DNA of 64,000 nucleotides from an uncultured Sphaerochaeta sp. GTDB taxonomy: Bacteria > Spirochaetota > Spirochaetia > Sphaerochaetales > Sphaerochaetaceae. The position numbers and the translations under genes were made by a program. The notes under the pieces were generated by a model. The model saw only the letters and a program-made list of their open reading frames with translations, was not told the DNA's origin and searched no databases. The stretch spans positions 2,108,001-2,172,000 of the forward strand of contig NZ_OY762555.1 of NCBI RefSeq assembly GCF_963666015.1. The letters are read 5' to 3'. Shown here piece by piece: positions 33,310 to 42,861 of the stretch (positions are counted from its first letter, which is position 1; each line of letters starts with the position of its first letter).

Positions 33310-34326
33310 ATGATCAAACATATTTTAAAGCGATTGGCCTTGTTGATTCCAACAATATTTGGTGTCATCACCCTCGTGTTTCTCATGATAGCTCTAGCTC
33401 CTGGCGATCCTGCACGAATAATGCTGGGCGAACGTGCGAATGCAGAACAGGTCGCACAGTTACGTACAGAACTTGGGTTGGATAAGCCCTTGATCCAGCA
33501 GTATGGGCTCTACCTAGGCCGTGTTGCTAGACTCGATCTTGGTAAATCTATAGCCTCTGGACAGCAAATAGCGAAAGAAATTGCAGAGCGATTTCCAGCG
33601 ACGATTGAGTTGGCTTGGTATGCAATGTTGTTTGCTACTACATTAGGTATCATATTTGGGGTGACCTCTGCCATACGGCGCAATACATGGGTTGACTACT
33701 CAACAATGGGAGGTGCCTTGGTTGGCGTATCCATGCCTGTATTTTGGCTAGGCCTAGTCCTGATCATGGTGTTTTCAGTCTGGCTGGACTTGTTGCCTAC
33801 AGGGGGTAGGATGAATATCCGCTATTATTTCACCCCCATCACTAATTTTTATGTATTGGATGGTATCATCATGTGGATTCGGGAAGGTACGCCAAAGTAT
33901 TTGGGGTCTGCTATCCAACATCTGATACTTCCAACTATTGCACTGGGAACTATTCCTCTTGCAATCATCGCAAGGACTACTCGAAGCAGTATGCTTGAGG
34001 TGATGCAGCAGGATTATATAAAGACTTCTCGTTCGGCAGGAATCAAGGAAAAGCGAGTGATTTATCGTTATGCGTTGCGTAATGCCCTGCTTCCGGTAAT
34101 AACCGTCATCGGACTTCAGTTTGGTTTGTTGCTCTCCGGAGCCATTCTCACCGAAACCGTGTTCTCTTGGCCAGGCATCGGTCGTTGGATATATGTAGCC
34201 ATTGGGGCTCGTGACTATCCTGCAGTGCAAGGCGGAATTATTTTTATCTCCACCTTTTTTGTCTTGATTAATCTCGTTGTAGATATCCTCTATTCCGTGG
34301 TGAATCCGAAAATCAGATTGCAGTGA
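33310..34326 (+). CDS. ABC transporter permease, DppB-like
   Basis: First permease of the family 5 importer, 338 residues, about six membrane segments. It has the DppB-type N terminus (LLIPTIFGVITLVFLMIALAPGDPA), the AEQVAQLRTELGLD helix, and the coupling (EAA-like) loop around KTSRSAGIKEKRVIYRYALRNALLP. ATG 33310 follows GAGG 6 bases away; the upstream in-frame ATG at 33277 overlaps the hairpin and is unlikely. Confidence 0.93.
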   Translation: MIKHILKRLALLIPTIFGVITLVFLMIALAPGDPARIMLGERANAEQVAQLRTELGLDKPLIQQYGLYLGRVARLDLGKSIASGQQIAKEIAERFPATIELAWYAMLFATTLGIIFGVTSAIRRNTWVDYSTMGGALVGVSMPVFWLGLVLIMVFSVWLDLLPTGGRMNIRYYFTPITNFYVLDGIIMWIREGTPKYLGSAIQHLILPTIALGTIPLAIIARTTRSSMLEVMQQDYIKTSRSAGIKEKRVIYRYALRNALLPVITVIGLQFGLLLSGAILTETVFSWPGIGRWIYVAIGARDYPAVQGGIIFISTFFVLINLVVDILYSVVNPKIRLQ

Positions 34327-34342
34327 GATACAAGGGATGTAT

Positions 34343-35227
34343 ATGAAAAAGACTGAAGAATTGGAAATACCAAAGCTCAAGGAACCAACTCCCTTACAGG
34401 AGACTTGGTACCACCTCAAGAAAAACAAAGGAGCTATGATAGGATTAGCCATCATCACGCTCTTTGTCCTTATGGCAATTTTTGCACCTTTGATAGCTCC
34501 ACAGGATCCACTTGTCCAAGAGGTTTCTGAACGAATGACGCCAATGTTCACCAATGGATATATCCTGGGTTCTGATGATCTAGGTCGTGATATGCTCTCC
34601 CGTATTATCTACGGAGCAAGAATCTCGATGACCATTGGTATGGTTTCTGTTGGAATTTCCCTTTTCTTTGGAATCATCATTGGGGTTACCTCTGCATACT
34701 ATGGAGGGATCTTTGACAAGATTGTCATGAGACTGATTGATATCATGCTGGCATTCCCGTACATACTGCTCACCATCGTTATTGTCTCCATTCTTGGCCC
34801 ATCACTGACCAATGCGATGGTGGCGATCGGAATCTCTCAGGTTCCTCGCTATGCTCGTGTAGTACGTGCTTCTGTGTTGGCTGAAAAAGAGAGTGACTAT
34901 GTATTGGCTGAGAAGGCGTTGGGAGCTGGAAGCTTTGAGTTGATGTTCCTCACGATTCTCCCTAACTGCCTTTCCCCCACAATTGTCCAGGCTACACTCG
35001 GAATAGGAGAGGCCATCCTCAGTTCGGCAGGGCTCTCGTTCTTGGGCTTGGGGGCTCAGCCACCCACACCAGAATGGGGATTGATGATTGCGAGTTCCAA
35101 ACAATTTTTAACAAGTGCATGGTGGATTGTAACATTGCCTGGTATTGCAATCCTCTTGGCTGTTTTAGGGTTCAATTTGTTTGGCGATGGTTTGCGCGAT
35201 ATTCTTGACCCTAAAATGAGAAACTAG
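34343..35227 (+). CDS. ABC transporter permease, DppC-like
   Basis: Second permease of the importer, 294 residues. DppC-type features: a cytoplasmic N terminus, then GAMIGLAIITLFVLMAIFAPLI, LGSDDLGRDMLSRIIYGAR, and the coupling loop EKALGAGSFELMFLTILPN. The second in-frame ATG (34343) is preferred because AAGGG would be only one base from the first (34337). Confidence 0.93.
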   Translation: MKKTEELEIPKLKEPTPLQETWYHLKKNKGAMIGLAIITLFVLMAIFAPLIAPQDPLVQEVSERMTPMFTNGYILGSDDLGRDMLSRIIYGARISMTIGMVSVGISLFFGIIIGVTSAYYGGIFDKIVMRLIDIMLAFPYILLTIVIVSILGPSLTNAMVAIGISQVPRYARVVRASVLAEKESDYVLAEKALGAGSFELMFLTILPNCLSPTIVQATLGIGEAILSSAGLSFLGLGAQPPTPEWGLMIASSKQFLTSAWWIVTLPGIAILLAVLGFNLFGDGLRDILDPKMRN

Positions 35228-35243
35228 AAGGAACGAGAGAAAT

Positions 35244-36245
35244 ATGGAAGAGAAGAAAGACCTGTTGTTGTCCATAGAGAACCTCAACTTTTCATTCGAT
35301 ACCCAACGCGGTGTCGTGAATGCTGTTCGTGACCTTTCCCTTACGATACGGAAAGGAGAGACCCTGTCCTTGGTTGGGGAATCAGGTTGTGGAAAATCTG
35401 TGACTGCACATTCGATCAACCAACTTAATCCAATGCCGCCAGGAAGAGTCGATAGCGGATCAATTATATTTCGTGGTCAGGATTTGTTAAAATTGAAAAA
35501 GGGTGAGATTGAAAAACTGCGGGGTACGCAGATTTCCATGATATTCCAAGAACCGATGACCGCACTGAATCCAGTTTTCACTGTTGGTTCACAGATTGCT
35601 GATGTATTCATGACTCATCAGGGGATGAGCAAGGCAGAAGCACTTGAGAAGACAATTGAGTTGTTTAGGCTGGTGAAGATACCAGCCCCAGAGCGTCGTG
35701 TACATAGTTACCCCCACCAGTTGTCAGGAGGGATGCGCCAACGTGCCATGATCGCAATGGCATTGGCGTCCCCTGAACCTGGCCTCATGATTGCTGATGA
35801 GCCTACTACAGCGCTTGATGTTACCATCCAAGCCCAGATCTTGGATTTGTTAAATGATTTGAAGAAAGAGATTGGTATGTCGATTCTGCTTATCACCCAT
35901 GATATGGGTGTTGTAGCGGAAATGGCAGACCGTGTTGCCGTGATGTATGCCGGTAGAAAAGTTGAGGAGTCGGATGTCTTCTCAATTTTTGAAGAGCCGA
36001 AGCATCCTTATACCTTAGGGCTGCTCAACTCTTTGCCTTCCAACCCCAAATACAAGGGAGCAGAACGGCTGGAGGCGATTTCTGGTACCGTTCCTGATAT
36101 GCGAAGTATTGGAGCAGGTTGTCCATTTGAGAACAGATGTGCCTATGCAACAGAAATTTGTGGCAAAGCGTTTCCCCAGGAAACTGTCTTGAACGAATCC
36201 CATTCGGTATGGTGTCACAACTATCAGAACGTACAGGAGGGATAA
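35244..36245 (+). CDS. ABC transporter ATP-binding protein, DppD-like
   Basis: ATPase subunit of 333 residues. Walker A GESGCGKS, the Q-loop region [12 protein letters not shown], signature LSGGMRQR, Walker [14 protein letters not shown] and the H-loop LLITHDMG. The C-terminal oligopeptide-type extension has a cysteine cluster ([17 protein letters not shown], plus a later C) that in this family can bind an iron-sulfur cluster. Its stop TAA shares a base with the ATG of the next gene. Confidence 0.94.
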   Translation: MEEKKDLLLSIENLNFSFDTQRGVVNAVRDLSLTIRKGETLSLVGESGCGKSVTAHSINQLNPMPPGRVDSGSIIFRGQDLLKLKKGEIEKLRGTQISMIFQEPMTALNPVFTVGSQIADVFMTHQGMSKAEALEKTIELFRLVKIPAPERRVHSYPHQLSGGMRQRAMIAMALASPEPGLMIADEPTTALDVTIQAQILDLLNDLKKEIGMSILLITHDMGVVAEMADRVAVMYAGRKVEESDVFSIFEEPKHPYTLGLLNSLPSNPKYKGAERLEAISGTVPDMRSIGAGCPFENRCAYATEICGKAFPQETVLNESHSVWCHNYQNVQEG

Positions 36246-37237
36246 TGCCAATGAGTGAAACGAAGATCATTGAAGTAAAAGATCTGAAAAAATACTTCAC
36301 GATAAAACGTGAAGGTGCCGATGATACAAAATCAATACTGAAGGCTGTTGACGGGGTTTCGCTCGATGTGTACGAGGGAGAGATTCTCGGGGTTGTCGGA
36401 GAGTCGGGTTGTGGAAAGTCCACACTGGGCAAGACCATCATGAGATTACATGATAAGACCTCAGGTGAAGTCTTCTACCGTGATAAGGATCTGTTTGCAA
36501 AAGATCATGCAGCAATGAAGGATATGACGCTGAATATGCAGATGATTTTTCAGGACCCCTATTCATCGTTGAATCCACGAAAAAAGGTTTCCCAGATAAT
36601 TGGTCAACCTCTCGATATTCATAAGATTGGGACAAAAGAAGAGAGATTGGATCGTGTCGCAGAATTGATGGATGAGGTAGGACTGAATCCGAAGTTTCGT
36701 ACACGATACCCTCATCAGTTCTCTGGAGGGCAGAGACAGCGGATTGGTATTGCTCGTGCATTGGCTCTCAATCCAGAGTTCATAGTATGTGATGAAGCAG
36801 TTTCTGCATTGGATGTATCAGTCCAAGCGCAGATCCTCAACCTGTTACTTGACCTTCAGAAGAAATACGGGTTTACCTATCTGTTTATTGCTCATGACCT
36901 TTCGGTCGTTGAATTTATTGCTACAAGAATCCTCGTGATGTATTTGGGAAGAATTGTGGAAATTGCCGACAAGAAGGAACTTGTAGGAAACCATGTGCAT
37001 CCCTATACGCAAGCTTTATTTAATGCATTTCCTGCAACGGACCCAAGAGCCCGAGAAACAAAGAAGAGGATTGTAATGGGTGACGTTCCTTCTCCCATTA
37101 ATCCTCCTGAAGGTTGTCATTTTCATCCCCGATGTCCTTACGCAGTAGATAAATGCCGAAGAGAATACCCACCATTGAAGGAAGTATCGCCCGGACATTC
37201 TGCAGCTTGTTGGGTGGTTCAGAACGATACCAATTAA
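36245..37237 (+). CDS. ABC transporter ATP-binding protein, DppF-like
   Basis: Second ATPase subunit, 330 residues: Walker [10 protein letters not shown]-loop IFQDPYSSLNPR, signature FSGGQRQR, Walker B EFIVCDEAVSALD, H-loop FIAHDLS, and the C-terminal PEGCHFHPRCPYAVDKC cysteine cluster. ATG 36245 overlaps the dppD-like stop (TAATG) and has AGGAGG 4 bases upstream, so the upstream frame from 36137 is not used. Last gene of the operon, closed by a strong terminator. Confidence 0.94.
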   Translation: MPMSETKIIEVKDLKKYFTIKREGADDTKSILKAVDGVSLDVYEGEILGVVGESGCGKSTLGKTIMRLHDKTSGEVFYRDKDLFAKDHAAMKDMTLNMQMIFQDPYSSLNPRKKVSQIIGQPLDIHKIGTKEERLDRVAELMDEVGLNPKFRTRYPHQFSGGQRQRIGIARALALNPEFIVCDEAVSALDVSVQAQILNLLLDLQKKYGFTYLFIAHDLSVVEFIATRILVMYLGRIVEIADKKELVGNHVHPYTQALFNAFPATDPRARETKKRIVMGDVPSPINPPEGCHFHPRCPYAVDKCRREYPPLKEVSPGHSAACWVVQNDTN

Positions 37238-37262
37238 GTTTACAGAAACCTTGTCATACAGA

Positions 37263-37290
37263 AACACAGGCTGTGGAAACAGCCTGTGTT
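37263..37290. terminator. Bidirectional terminator between the two ABC operons
   Basis: Perfect 12-bp stem AACACAGGCTGT / ACAGCCTGTGTT with a GGAA tetraloop, midway between the convergent dppF-like and ABC ATPase genes. The adjacent U-tracts are weak on both strands, but the position and stem strength are convincing. Confidence 0.75.
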
Positions 37291-37313
37291 CTCGTTAAGC
37301 AATCACTACCAGC

Positions 37314-38414
37314 TTATTCTTCATTCTTGTTAAGCAATCTGACACGATCGGGAGTGAAGTCAATTGAAACCTCTTCTCCTTCTCCAAACACCTTCTTTGC
37401 ATGTGGGTCATCAATCTGTACCAGGACTTCTCCAAAGGAGGTGTTGATGAATGCTTCCATGCTGTTTCCAAGATATACATTCATCCTGACCTTGCCTTCA
37501 ATCTTGCCTTTTCCCTTCTCCACAACTCGGAGTGATTCAGGACGGGCCATAAGTACCGCTTCAGTTCCAACCTCCACATCGGTTGCAGCACGCTCTACTG
37601 CAACCTCTTTCTCTCCAAGCTGGCAGGTCCAAAGGTTTGCTTCCTGTTTCATTACCTTAACAGGAAAGAAAGCAGCCTTGCCCACAAAACCAGCAACAAA
37701 GCGGGAGTCAGGATTTTCATAGATATCTATTGGGGAGCCAATCTGGCGGACAAACCCATCTTTCATGACTACTACACGGTCGGAGAGACTCATGGCCTCA
37801 ACTCGGTCGTGCGTAACATAGACAGCGGTAATGCCCAATTCCTTCTGAATTTTACGTATTTCTATACGCATTTGCTCTCTAAGCAATGCATCTAGGTTGG
37901 ACAGAGGTTCATCAAGCAACAAAACTGATGGAGTGACAATGAGGCTACGTGCGAGGGCAACGCGCTGTTGCTGGCCTCCAGAAAGTTTGGAAGGTGCACG
38001 GTCCCCATAGTCAGCAAGTCCGACCAGAGAGAGAGTTTCATTCACCCGCTTGGAGATTTCCTCATGGGGAATCTTGCGGAGTTTCAATCCATAGGCCACG
38101 TTGTCGAAGACTGTCATATGAGGGAAGAGCCCATAGCTCTGGAACATTGTGGCAGTGTCACGCTTGTTCGGGGGGAGCATGGTGACTTCCTCGTTTCCAA
38201 TATAAATCTTTCCTTCTGTGGGAAGCTCGAACCCTGCAATCATTCTGAGCGTGGTGGTTTTGCCACAACCAGAAGGACCAAGGAGGGTTACCAACTCGCC
38301 AGGCTCGATGACAAAGTGAGAATCATTGACAGCAATGACATCAGACTTTCCTTTTACATCCTTGAATTTCTTGGTTACATGCTCAAGGGTTACCGATACG
38401 CTTTTCTTTTCCAT
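37314..38414 (-). CDS. ABC transporter ATP-binding protein (FbpC/PotA type)
   Basis: ATPase of 366 residues for the FbpABC-like importer. Walker A GPSGCGKTT, Q-loop MFQSYGLFPHMTV, signature LSGGQQQR, Walker B VLLLDEPLSNLD, and H-loop VTHDRVEAM (the usual QEEA is replaced by RVEA). A C-terminal TOBE-like regulatory domain begins near residue 240. It is the last gene of a minus-strand operon with the double permease (11 bases apart) and the binding protein. Confidence 0.93.
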   Translation of the reverse strand: MEKKSVSVTLEHVTKKFKDVKGKSDVIAVNDSHFVIEPGELVTLLGPSGCGKTTTLRMIAGFELPTEGKIYIGNEEVTMLPPNKRDTATMFQSYGLFPHMTVFDNVAYGLKLRKIPHEEISKRVNETLSLVGLADYGDRAPSKLSGGQQQRVALARSLIVTPSVLLLDEPLSNLDALLREQMRIEIRKIQKELGITAVYVTHDRVEAMSLSDRVVVMKDGFVRQIGSPIDIYENPDSRFVAGFVGKAAFFPVKVMKQEANLWTCQLGEKEVAVERAATDVEVGTEAVLMARPESLRVVEKGKGKIEGKVRMNVYLGNSMEAFINTSFGEVLVQIDDPHAKKVFGEGEEVSIDFTPDRVRLLNKNEE

Positions 38415-38425
38415 ACATCACCACC

Positions 38426-40663
38426 TTAGCGGGTTGAAATAGTTTTTTGGGTGAGCTTGTCATCACGAACCACAACCTGCATCAGCCCCCAGACAGAAAG
38501 CACGATGACGATGAGGATGGTTGACAAGACGCTGGCGAGACCGAAACGAAGATTTTCCGAGAAGTTGAAGATCAGAACGGTCAGGTGATTCCAGCGAGCC
38601 GAAATCAAGAAGATGATGGCACTGACAGCAGTCATGGACCGTACAAAGGTGTAGGACATGCTGGATAAGAATGCCGGACGAATCAAGGGAAGGACGATCG
38701 TTTTGAAGACTGTAGGTACATCAGCACCCAGGTCAGCTGCGCTTTCCTCGATGGCAGGATCAATCTGGTGCAGGGCAGTAATGCCATTCTCCAGTCCTAC
38801 CGGTAGTTCTCTAATTACATAGTTTATGACAATGATCGCTCCAGTTCCTACCAGCAAGAGTGGTTGCCGGTTGAATGCCAGGATGTAACTGATACCGATC
38901 AAGGTACCAGGAATGGCATAGGGAGTCATGATCAACATCTCAAGAAATCGTTTTCCAGGGAATTTCTTTCTTACTATCAACATTGCGGCAAGCATGGCCA
39001 AGAGTCCTGCTGTGGGTGTTGCGATGGCTGCCAGGGTTACCGTGTCACGAATGGATGTCCATCCACGAGAGACTGCTTCCCCCCAGTTAGCCAGGGTGAA
39101 GGAGTAGTCGATACCCCAGTTGACCACGAAACAGCCTGCCACGATGGTCAGATAGAGAGAGGCAATGAATCCGAGGAAAATCCATGAGAAGGTCTCCAAG
39201 GCAACCCTGACCGGTTTGTTGGTGAGTTCGGTAAGCGTAGTGGAGGGCTTTCCTGTTACCGTTACATAACTCTTTTTTGCAACCCAGTTACGCTGTACCA
39301 AGAAGGCTGTGAGGGTTGGCATCAGGAGGATGAAGGAAAGGGCTGAACCAGCTCCCAGGTTACTACGACCGGTGACCAACATATAGGCTTCTGTTGAGAG
39401 TACCCGGTAGTCACCGCTCAGCAATAACGGATTTGCAAAGTCAGCCAGCGAATTGGTGAAAACCAACAACCAAGCTGATAGAATGCCAGGAACAGAGAGT
39501 GGGAGGGTGATCTCCTTGAATGTCTGCCATCTGGTAGCACTCAGGTCAAGGGAGGCATCTTCCACCGTGGAATCAATCTGCCTCAAGACACCACTGATTG
39601 TCATGAATGCTATAGGGAACATCCCAATTACCTGTACAATGGTCAAGCCACCCAAGCCATAAATAGAGGTGTTCAGATGAAGCAATTGTTTACTGATCAG
39701 TCCATTGTTCCCAAACAATAGAATGATAGAGAGGGAGAGACTGAACGGGGGAGATATGACAGGCATGGTTGCCATGGTGGTCATCAATTTCTTTTTCTTG
39801 AAACTTGTCCGTTCAATCAGGAAGGCGAACATGAATCCAACCAGCGTGGAAATGGTAGCTGTAAGCACACCCAGTCTCAGCGATCCCCACAGTGCCACCA
39901 TATAGGTAGGGGAGAGACTCTCTTTCCATGTCTGTAGGCTGAATACCCCATCTTTCATGAAGGAGAGCCTGATGGCCTCTATCAAGGGGTAAGCGATAAA
40001 GACAATAACAATACCAAATAATCCCAGTACCATGAATCCCGTCAATGGATCACGGGTAAAGGTAAGTACAAGGAGAATACCCAAGAACACCACTGCTGCG
40101 GCAATGAACAGGGTCTTGAGCAAGTTGCTGTATCCAGTGGCAGTACTGGAAGGGACAAGAATCATTGCAGCTCCGGATACTTGATACCCCGTCTCATCCA
40201 CGACGGGTACAAAATATACCTGGCTTTTGATGATATCTGCGCTAATCGTACCAGGGTCCAGGCTATAATCAGCTTGATACGTTGATCCAAGCTTCATTGG
40301 CTCCAGATAGTAAACACTCTCCATAGCCTTTTGGAATTCAGGAGTGCTGCTATACGCTTGGAATAAAGCATTTACCGTCTCAGATCCACTTTCAGGTATG
40401 AAGTTGAAGCTCTGTTCGTCAAAGGTAAGATAGAGCGCCCTTGCCCCTGGGATGATGTCTTTGACCGTTGGAACCCACCGAGCAAAATCCTGTGGGGTCC
40501 TCTCATCGGGAACTGTTTGCGCGAACAGCTCAATTTCATTGAAATTACGCTCTGCTTCATATGATCTGAAATCAGAAGAGAGTGTGCTGTACATCCAGAA
40601 ATCAGCCAGCAGGAATATCAGCGCTGCAGCGCAGAACTGAAGGATGCGTTTTTTTGTAAACAT
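38426..40663 (-). CDS. Fused double ABC permease (FbpB/AfuB type) with extracytoplasmic N-terminal domain
   Basis: Permease of 745 residues with two BPD_transp domains in one chain (about residues 255-450 and 525-735); each carries a coupling loop (DASLDLSATRWQTFKEITLPL and ESAADLGADVPTVFKTIVLPL). The unusual part is the N terminus: one membrane helix (residues 8-28), a domain of about 155 residues that should face outside (with FIPESGSETVN and YFVPVVDETGYQVSGAAM, reminiscent of small Cache-like sensors), then a second helix near 185-205. Ordinary FbpB proteins lack this. Likely substrates are ferric iron, phosphonate or sugar phosphate. Confidence 0.9.
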   Translation of the reverse strand: MFTKKRILQFCAAALIFLLADFWMYSTLSSDFRSYEAERNFNEIELFAQTVPDERTPQDFARWVPTVKDIIPGARALYLTFDEQSFNFIPESGSETVNALFQAYSSTPEFQKAMESVYYLEPMKLGSTYQADYSLDPGTISADIIKSQVYFVPVVDETGYQVSGAAMILVPSSTATGYSNLLKTLFIAAAVVFLGILLVLTFTRDPLTGFMVLGLFGIVIVFIAYPLIEAIRLSFMKDGVFSLQTWKESLSPTYMVALWGSLRLGVLTATISTLVGFMFAFLIERTSFKKKKLMTTMATMPVISPPFSLSLSIILLFGNNGLISKQLLHLNTSIYGLGGLTIVQVIGMFPIAFMTISGVLRQIDSTVEDASLDLSATRWQTFKEITLPLSVPGILSAWLLVFTNSLADFANPLLLSGDYRVLSTEAYMLVTGRSNLGAGSALSFILLMPTLTAFLVQRNWVAKKSYVTVTGKPSTTLTELTNKPVRVALETFSWIFLGFIASLYLTIVAGCFVVNWGIDYSFTLANWGEAVSRGWTSIRDTVTLAAIATPTAGLLAMLAAMLIVRKKFPGKRFLEMLIMTPYAIPGTLIGISYILAFNRQPLLLVGTGAIIVINYVIRELPVGLENGITALHQIDPAIEESAADLGADVPTVFKTIVLPLIRPAFLSSMSYTFVRSMTAVSAIIFLISARWNHLTVLIFNFSENLRFGLASVLSTILIVIVLSVWGLMQVVVRDDKLTQKTISTR

Positions 40664-40687
40664 CGATTCATTCCGTTGGAACTACAC

Positions 40688-40711
40688 ACCCTGCAAGGGA
40701 TCTTGCAGGGT
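40688..40711 (-). other. Stem-loop between binding-protein and permease genes
   Basis: Perfect 9-bp stem ACCCTGCAA / TTGCAGGGT with a 6-base loop, located between the binding-protein stop and the permease start, in the same relative place as the hairpin at 33252-33281. Confidence 0.7.
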
Positions 40712-40740
40712 GGTAGGAAAAGCTAAATTACCACTGGTAA

Positions 40741-41808
40741 TTATCTCTTGTTTCCGATCTCATTGGTCCAGCGGTCAAGCAGACGAGTCTTGTTGACCTT
40801 GTCTCCGTCCCAAGCCATATCCTGGTTGACTGTCTTGATTTCATTGATGGACAGTGCATCAGGATGCTTGGCGGCACCTTCAGCTACCAGTACCACGTAC
40901 CACTCGGTAAAGGTTTTCTGGGCAACCGGACTGGAGAGAACCCAGTCATACAATTTCTTTGCATTGACAGTATCCGGGCCACCCTTTACCAAGGACATGC
41001 TTGCCAGCTCGTAACCGGTTCCTTCGGAAGGTGCGGTGATAACGATTGGGGATCCAGCTGCCTTGAGCTTGACCTGGTCGTGTGCATAACCGATAGCAAC
41101 AGGGATTTCACCGGTAGCAACGCTCTTGCCAGGGGCGCTTCCACTCTTGGTGTACTGGTCGATGTTCTTATCCAGTTCCTTCATGTACTCAATCATCTTG
41201 TCCTCAGTTCCGAAAATATCGAGAACCGTGGTCAAGGTATTATATGCCGTACCGGAGGAGTTGGGGTTTGCCATGCGGACATATCCCTTGTATTCAGGCT
41301 TGAGAAGATCGGCCCAGCTTTTTGGTGGTTCGATTCCGAGCTCTGCTGCACGATCAAGGTTGGTCACGAAGGTGAGAGGACCAACATAGAGACCGATGTA
41401 GAAGTTATCCGGGTCACGGAACTGCTCAGGGGTTTTGGACGTGTAGCGGCTTACATAAGGGGTGGTCAAACCTTTGCTCTTTGCTGTGATGTGGTCAAGT
41501 CCAACACCACCAACCCAGATGGATGCCTGGGGATTGGATGCTTCAGCCTCAAGACGAGCAACCGTCTCTCCACCACTGAGACGAACAAAATTAACCTTGA
41601 TACCAGTCTCTTGTTCAAACAATTGGAACAGTTTTGCGGCAAGAGGTTCCTCAAGCGTCGTATAGGCATTGACGCTTCCCGAAGCAGCAGCCACAGGAGC
41701 TGCAGTTTCACTTGCAGCAGGTGCAGGAGCAGCCTCTTGGCCACCCTGTGCAAACAGCGCAGGTACGAGCATTACGAGAGCCAAAACCAAAGCAATAGTT
41801 TTTTTCAT
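40741..41808 (-). CDS. ABC transporter substrate-binding protein (Fbp/AfuA-like)
   Basis: Extracytoplasmic binding protein of 355 residues. The signal peptide ends LVPALFAQGGQE, followed by an Ala/Pro-rich linker (QEAAPAPAASETAAPVAAAS). The mature domain has family motifs VNAYTTLEEPLAAKLFQLFEQETGIKV, TPYVSRYT and VRMANPNSSGTAYN. This cluster includes ferric iron, phosphonate and hexose-phosphate (AfuA) binders; the sequence alone does not decide, and the usual two iron-binding Tyr pair is not obvious. GGAGGA lies 6 bases before ATG 41808. Confidence 0.9.
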   Translation of the reverse strand: MKKTIALVLALVMLVPALFAQGGQEAAPAPAASETAAPVAAASGSVNAYTTLEEPLAAKLFQLFEQETGIKVNFVRLSGGETVARLEAEASNPQASIWVGGVGLDHITAKSKGLTTPYVSRYTSKTPEQFRDPDNFYIGLYVGPLTFVTNLDRAAELGIEPPKSWADLLKPEYKGYVRMANPNSSGTAYNTLTTVLDIFGTEDKMIEYMKELDKNIDQYTKSGSAPGKSVATGEIPVAIGYAHDQVKLKAAGSPIVITAPSEGTGYELASMSLVKGGPDTVNAKKLYDWVLSSPVAQKTFTEWYVVLVAEGAAKHPDALSINEIKTVNQDMAWDGDKVNKTRLLDRWTNEIGNKR

Positions 41809-41933
41809 GCTTTCCTCCAAAATTTCGTATGATGTCCATCTAGATAGACAAAGAACAATGTATGTCTTATGCTAATGCCGCCAAGTTCCTGCAGTCAAGG
41901 TAAATCCTCTCAACCGCCAAATTGAAACTATTA

Positions 41934-42788
41934 TCAAAAAATCATTGCATGGTAATCAACTCGGTTCAGCGTACAAAAGCCGAGTTTCTGATACAAAGCC
42001 AGAGCAGGGGGGTTGTCACTATCAACTTCCAGTCTTACCACAGGTGTATCCTGTGTGAGCTCATTGAGAAGAGATACCATCATACGCTGCCCATGACCCA
42101 TTCTTCTGAATGGCTTATGGATTCCTACTGCATGGATCATTGCCACCTCTTTATCAAGGTGGTGCACATTCACTGTACCTACAGGCACCCCTTCAACATA
42201 GTAGAGATATACCTGACCATCGGGGCGGGAGAGAAGGAACGTTAGGTGTTGTTTACTGATTTGCTCATCCTGCTCAAAAATTTCACTCAGGATTTTTCCT
42301 GCAATCTCTTGTGTTTGTGTGGTAACCTCTGTGAGGACACCGGTAGTTTTCTTCATTTTCCACGCGCTGCTTTTCAGTTCAAGTACATATTCTGTTCGTG
42401 CAATGGTCGGATAGCGTTTGTTGAGATACTCCTTGCCACTTTGCGATCCCTTCTCTCTGATAAAAAGTGCTTGATTATACCTTGCCTGTGCAAAGTGGGG
42501 GAGAGCGGCAGCAATGAGAGCCGTCATATGGCCCTGTTTTCTTTTATCTGGATGGGTGAAACCATTGAATTCAATTTCTTCTTTGGTAGGAAAGAATGCT
42601 GTTAGTACACTGATTAGCTGTGCTGCCTCATACCCAAGGAAAAAGCACGGTTTTTCAGGTTCGATATTCATGTCATTAACAAGAAACAGCTCTTGTGTAA
42701 GTGGTTCCTGTAGGCAGCAGTGTGCATACAGCTCTTCAATGTGTTTTTTTTGTTCACTCGTAAGTGTGTTGCATTGTACGATGTTCAT
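41934..42788 (-). CDS. GNAT-family N-acetyltransferase
   Basis: Protein of 284 residues with a C-terminal GNAT domain: the acetyl-CoA loop FRRMGHGQRM is preceded by VGTVNVHHLDKEVAMIHAVGIH, and the segment VRLEVDSDNPPALALYQKLGF follows. The N-terminal half resembles a second, degenerate GNAT domain (HPDKRKQGHMTALIAAALPHF). Substrate unknown. ATG 42788 is preferred over the TTG just upstream. It stands alone between the ABC operon and the eda terminator. Confidence 0.82.
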   Translation of the reverse strand: MNIVQCNTLTSEQKKHIEELYAHCCLQEPLTQELFLVNDMNIEPEKPCFFLGYEAAQLISVLTAFFPTKEEIEFNGFTHPDKRKQGHMTALIAAALPHFAQARYNQALFIREKGSQSGKEYLNKRYPTIARTEYVLELKSSAWKMKKTTGVLTEVTTQTQEIAGKILSEIFEQDEQISKQHLTFLLSRPDGQVYLYYVEGVPVGTVNVHHLDKEVAMIHAVGIHKPFRRMGHGQRMMVSLLNELTQDTPVVRLEVDSDNPPALALYQKLGFCTLNRVDYHAMIF

Positions 42789-42801
42789 CAATGCAAGTAT
42801 T

Positions 42802-42840
42802 GAAGAAAAATGCCGGTACAGCTAGAGGCGTGCACCGGCA
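42802..42840 (-). terminator. Intrinsic terminator of eda
   Basis: Minus strand: TGCCGGT, a 16-base loop, ACCGGCA, then TTTTTCTTC. It begins 22 bases after the eda stop and ends just before the acetyltransferase start. Confidence 0.85.
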
Positions 42841-42861
42841 TGGAATGAAAAAATTCTGGAT

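Noticed and set aside
36137..36244. Earlier start for the second Dpp-like ATPase
   Set aside because: It lies inside the upstream ATPase gene; ATG 36245 has AGGAGG and the usual TAATG overlap.
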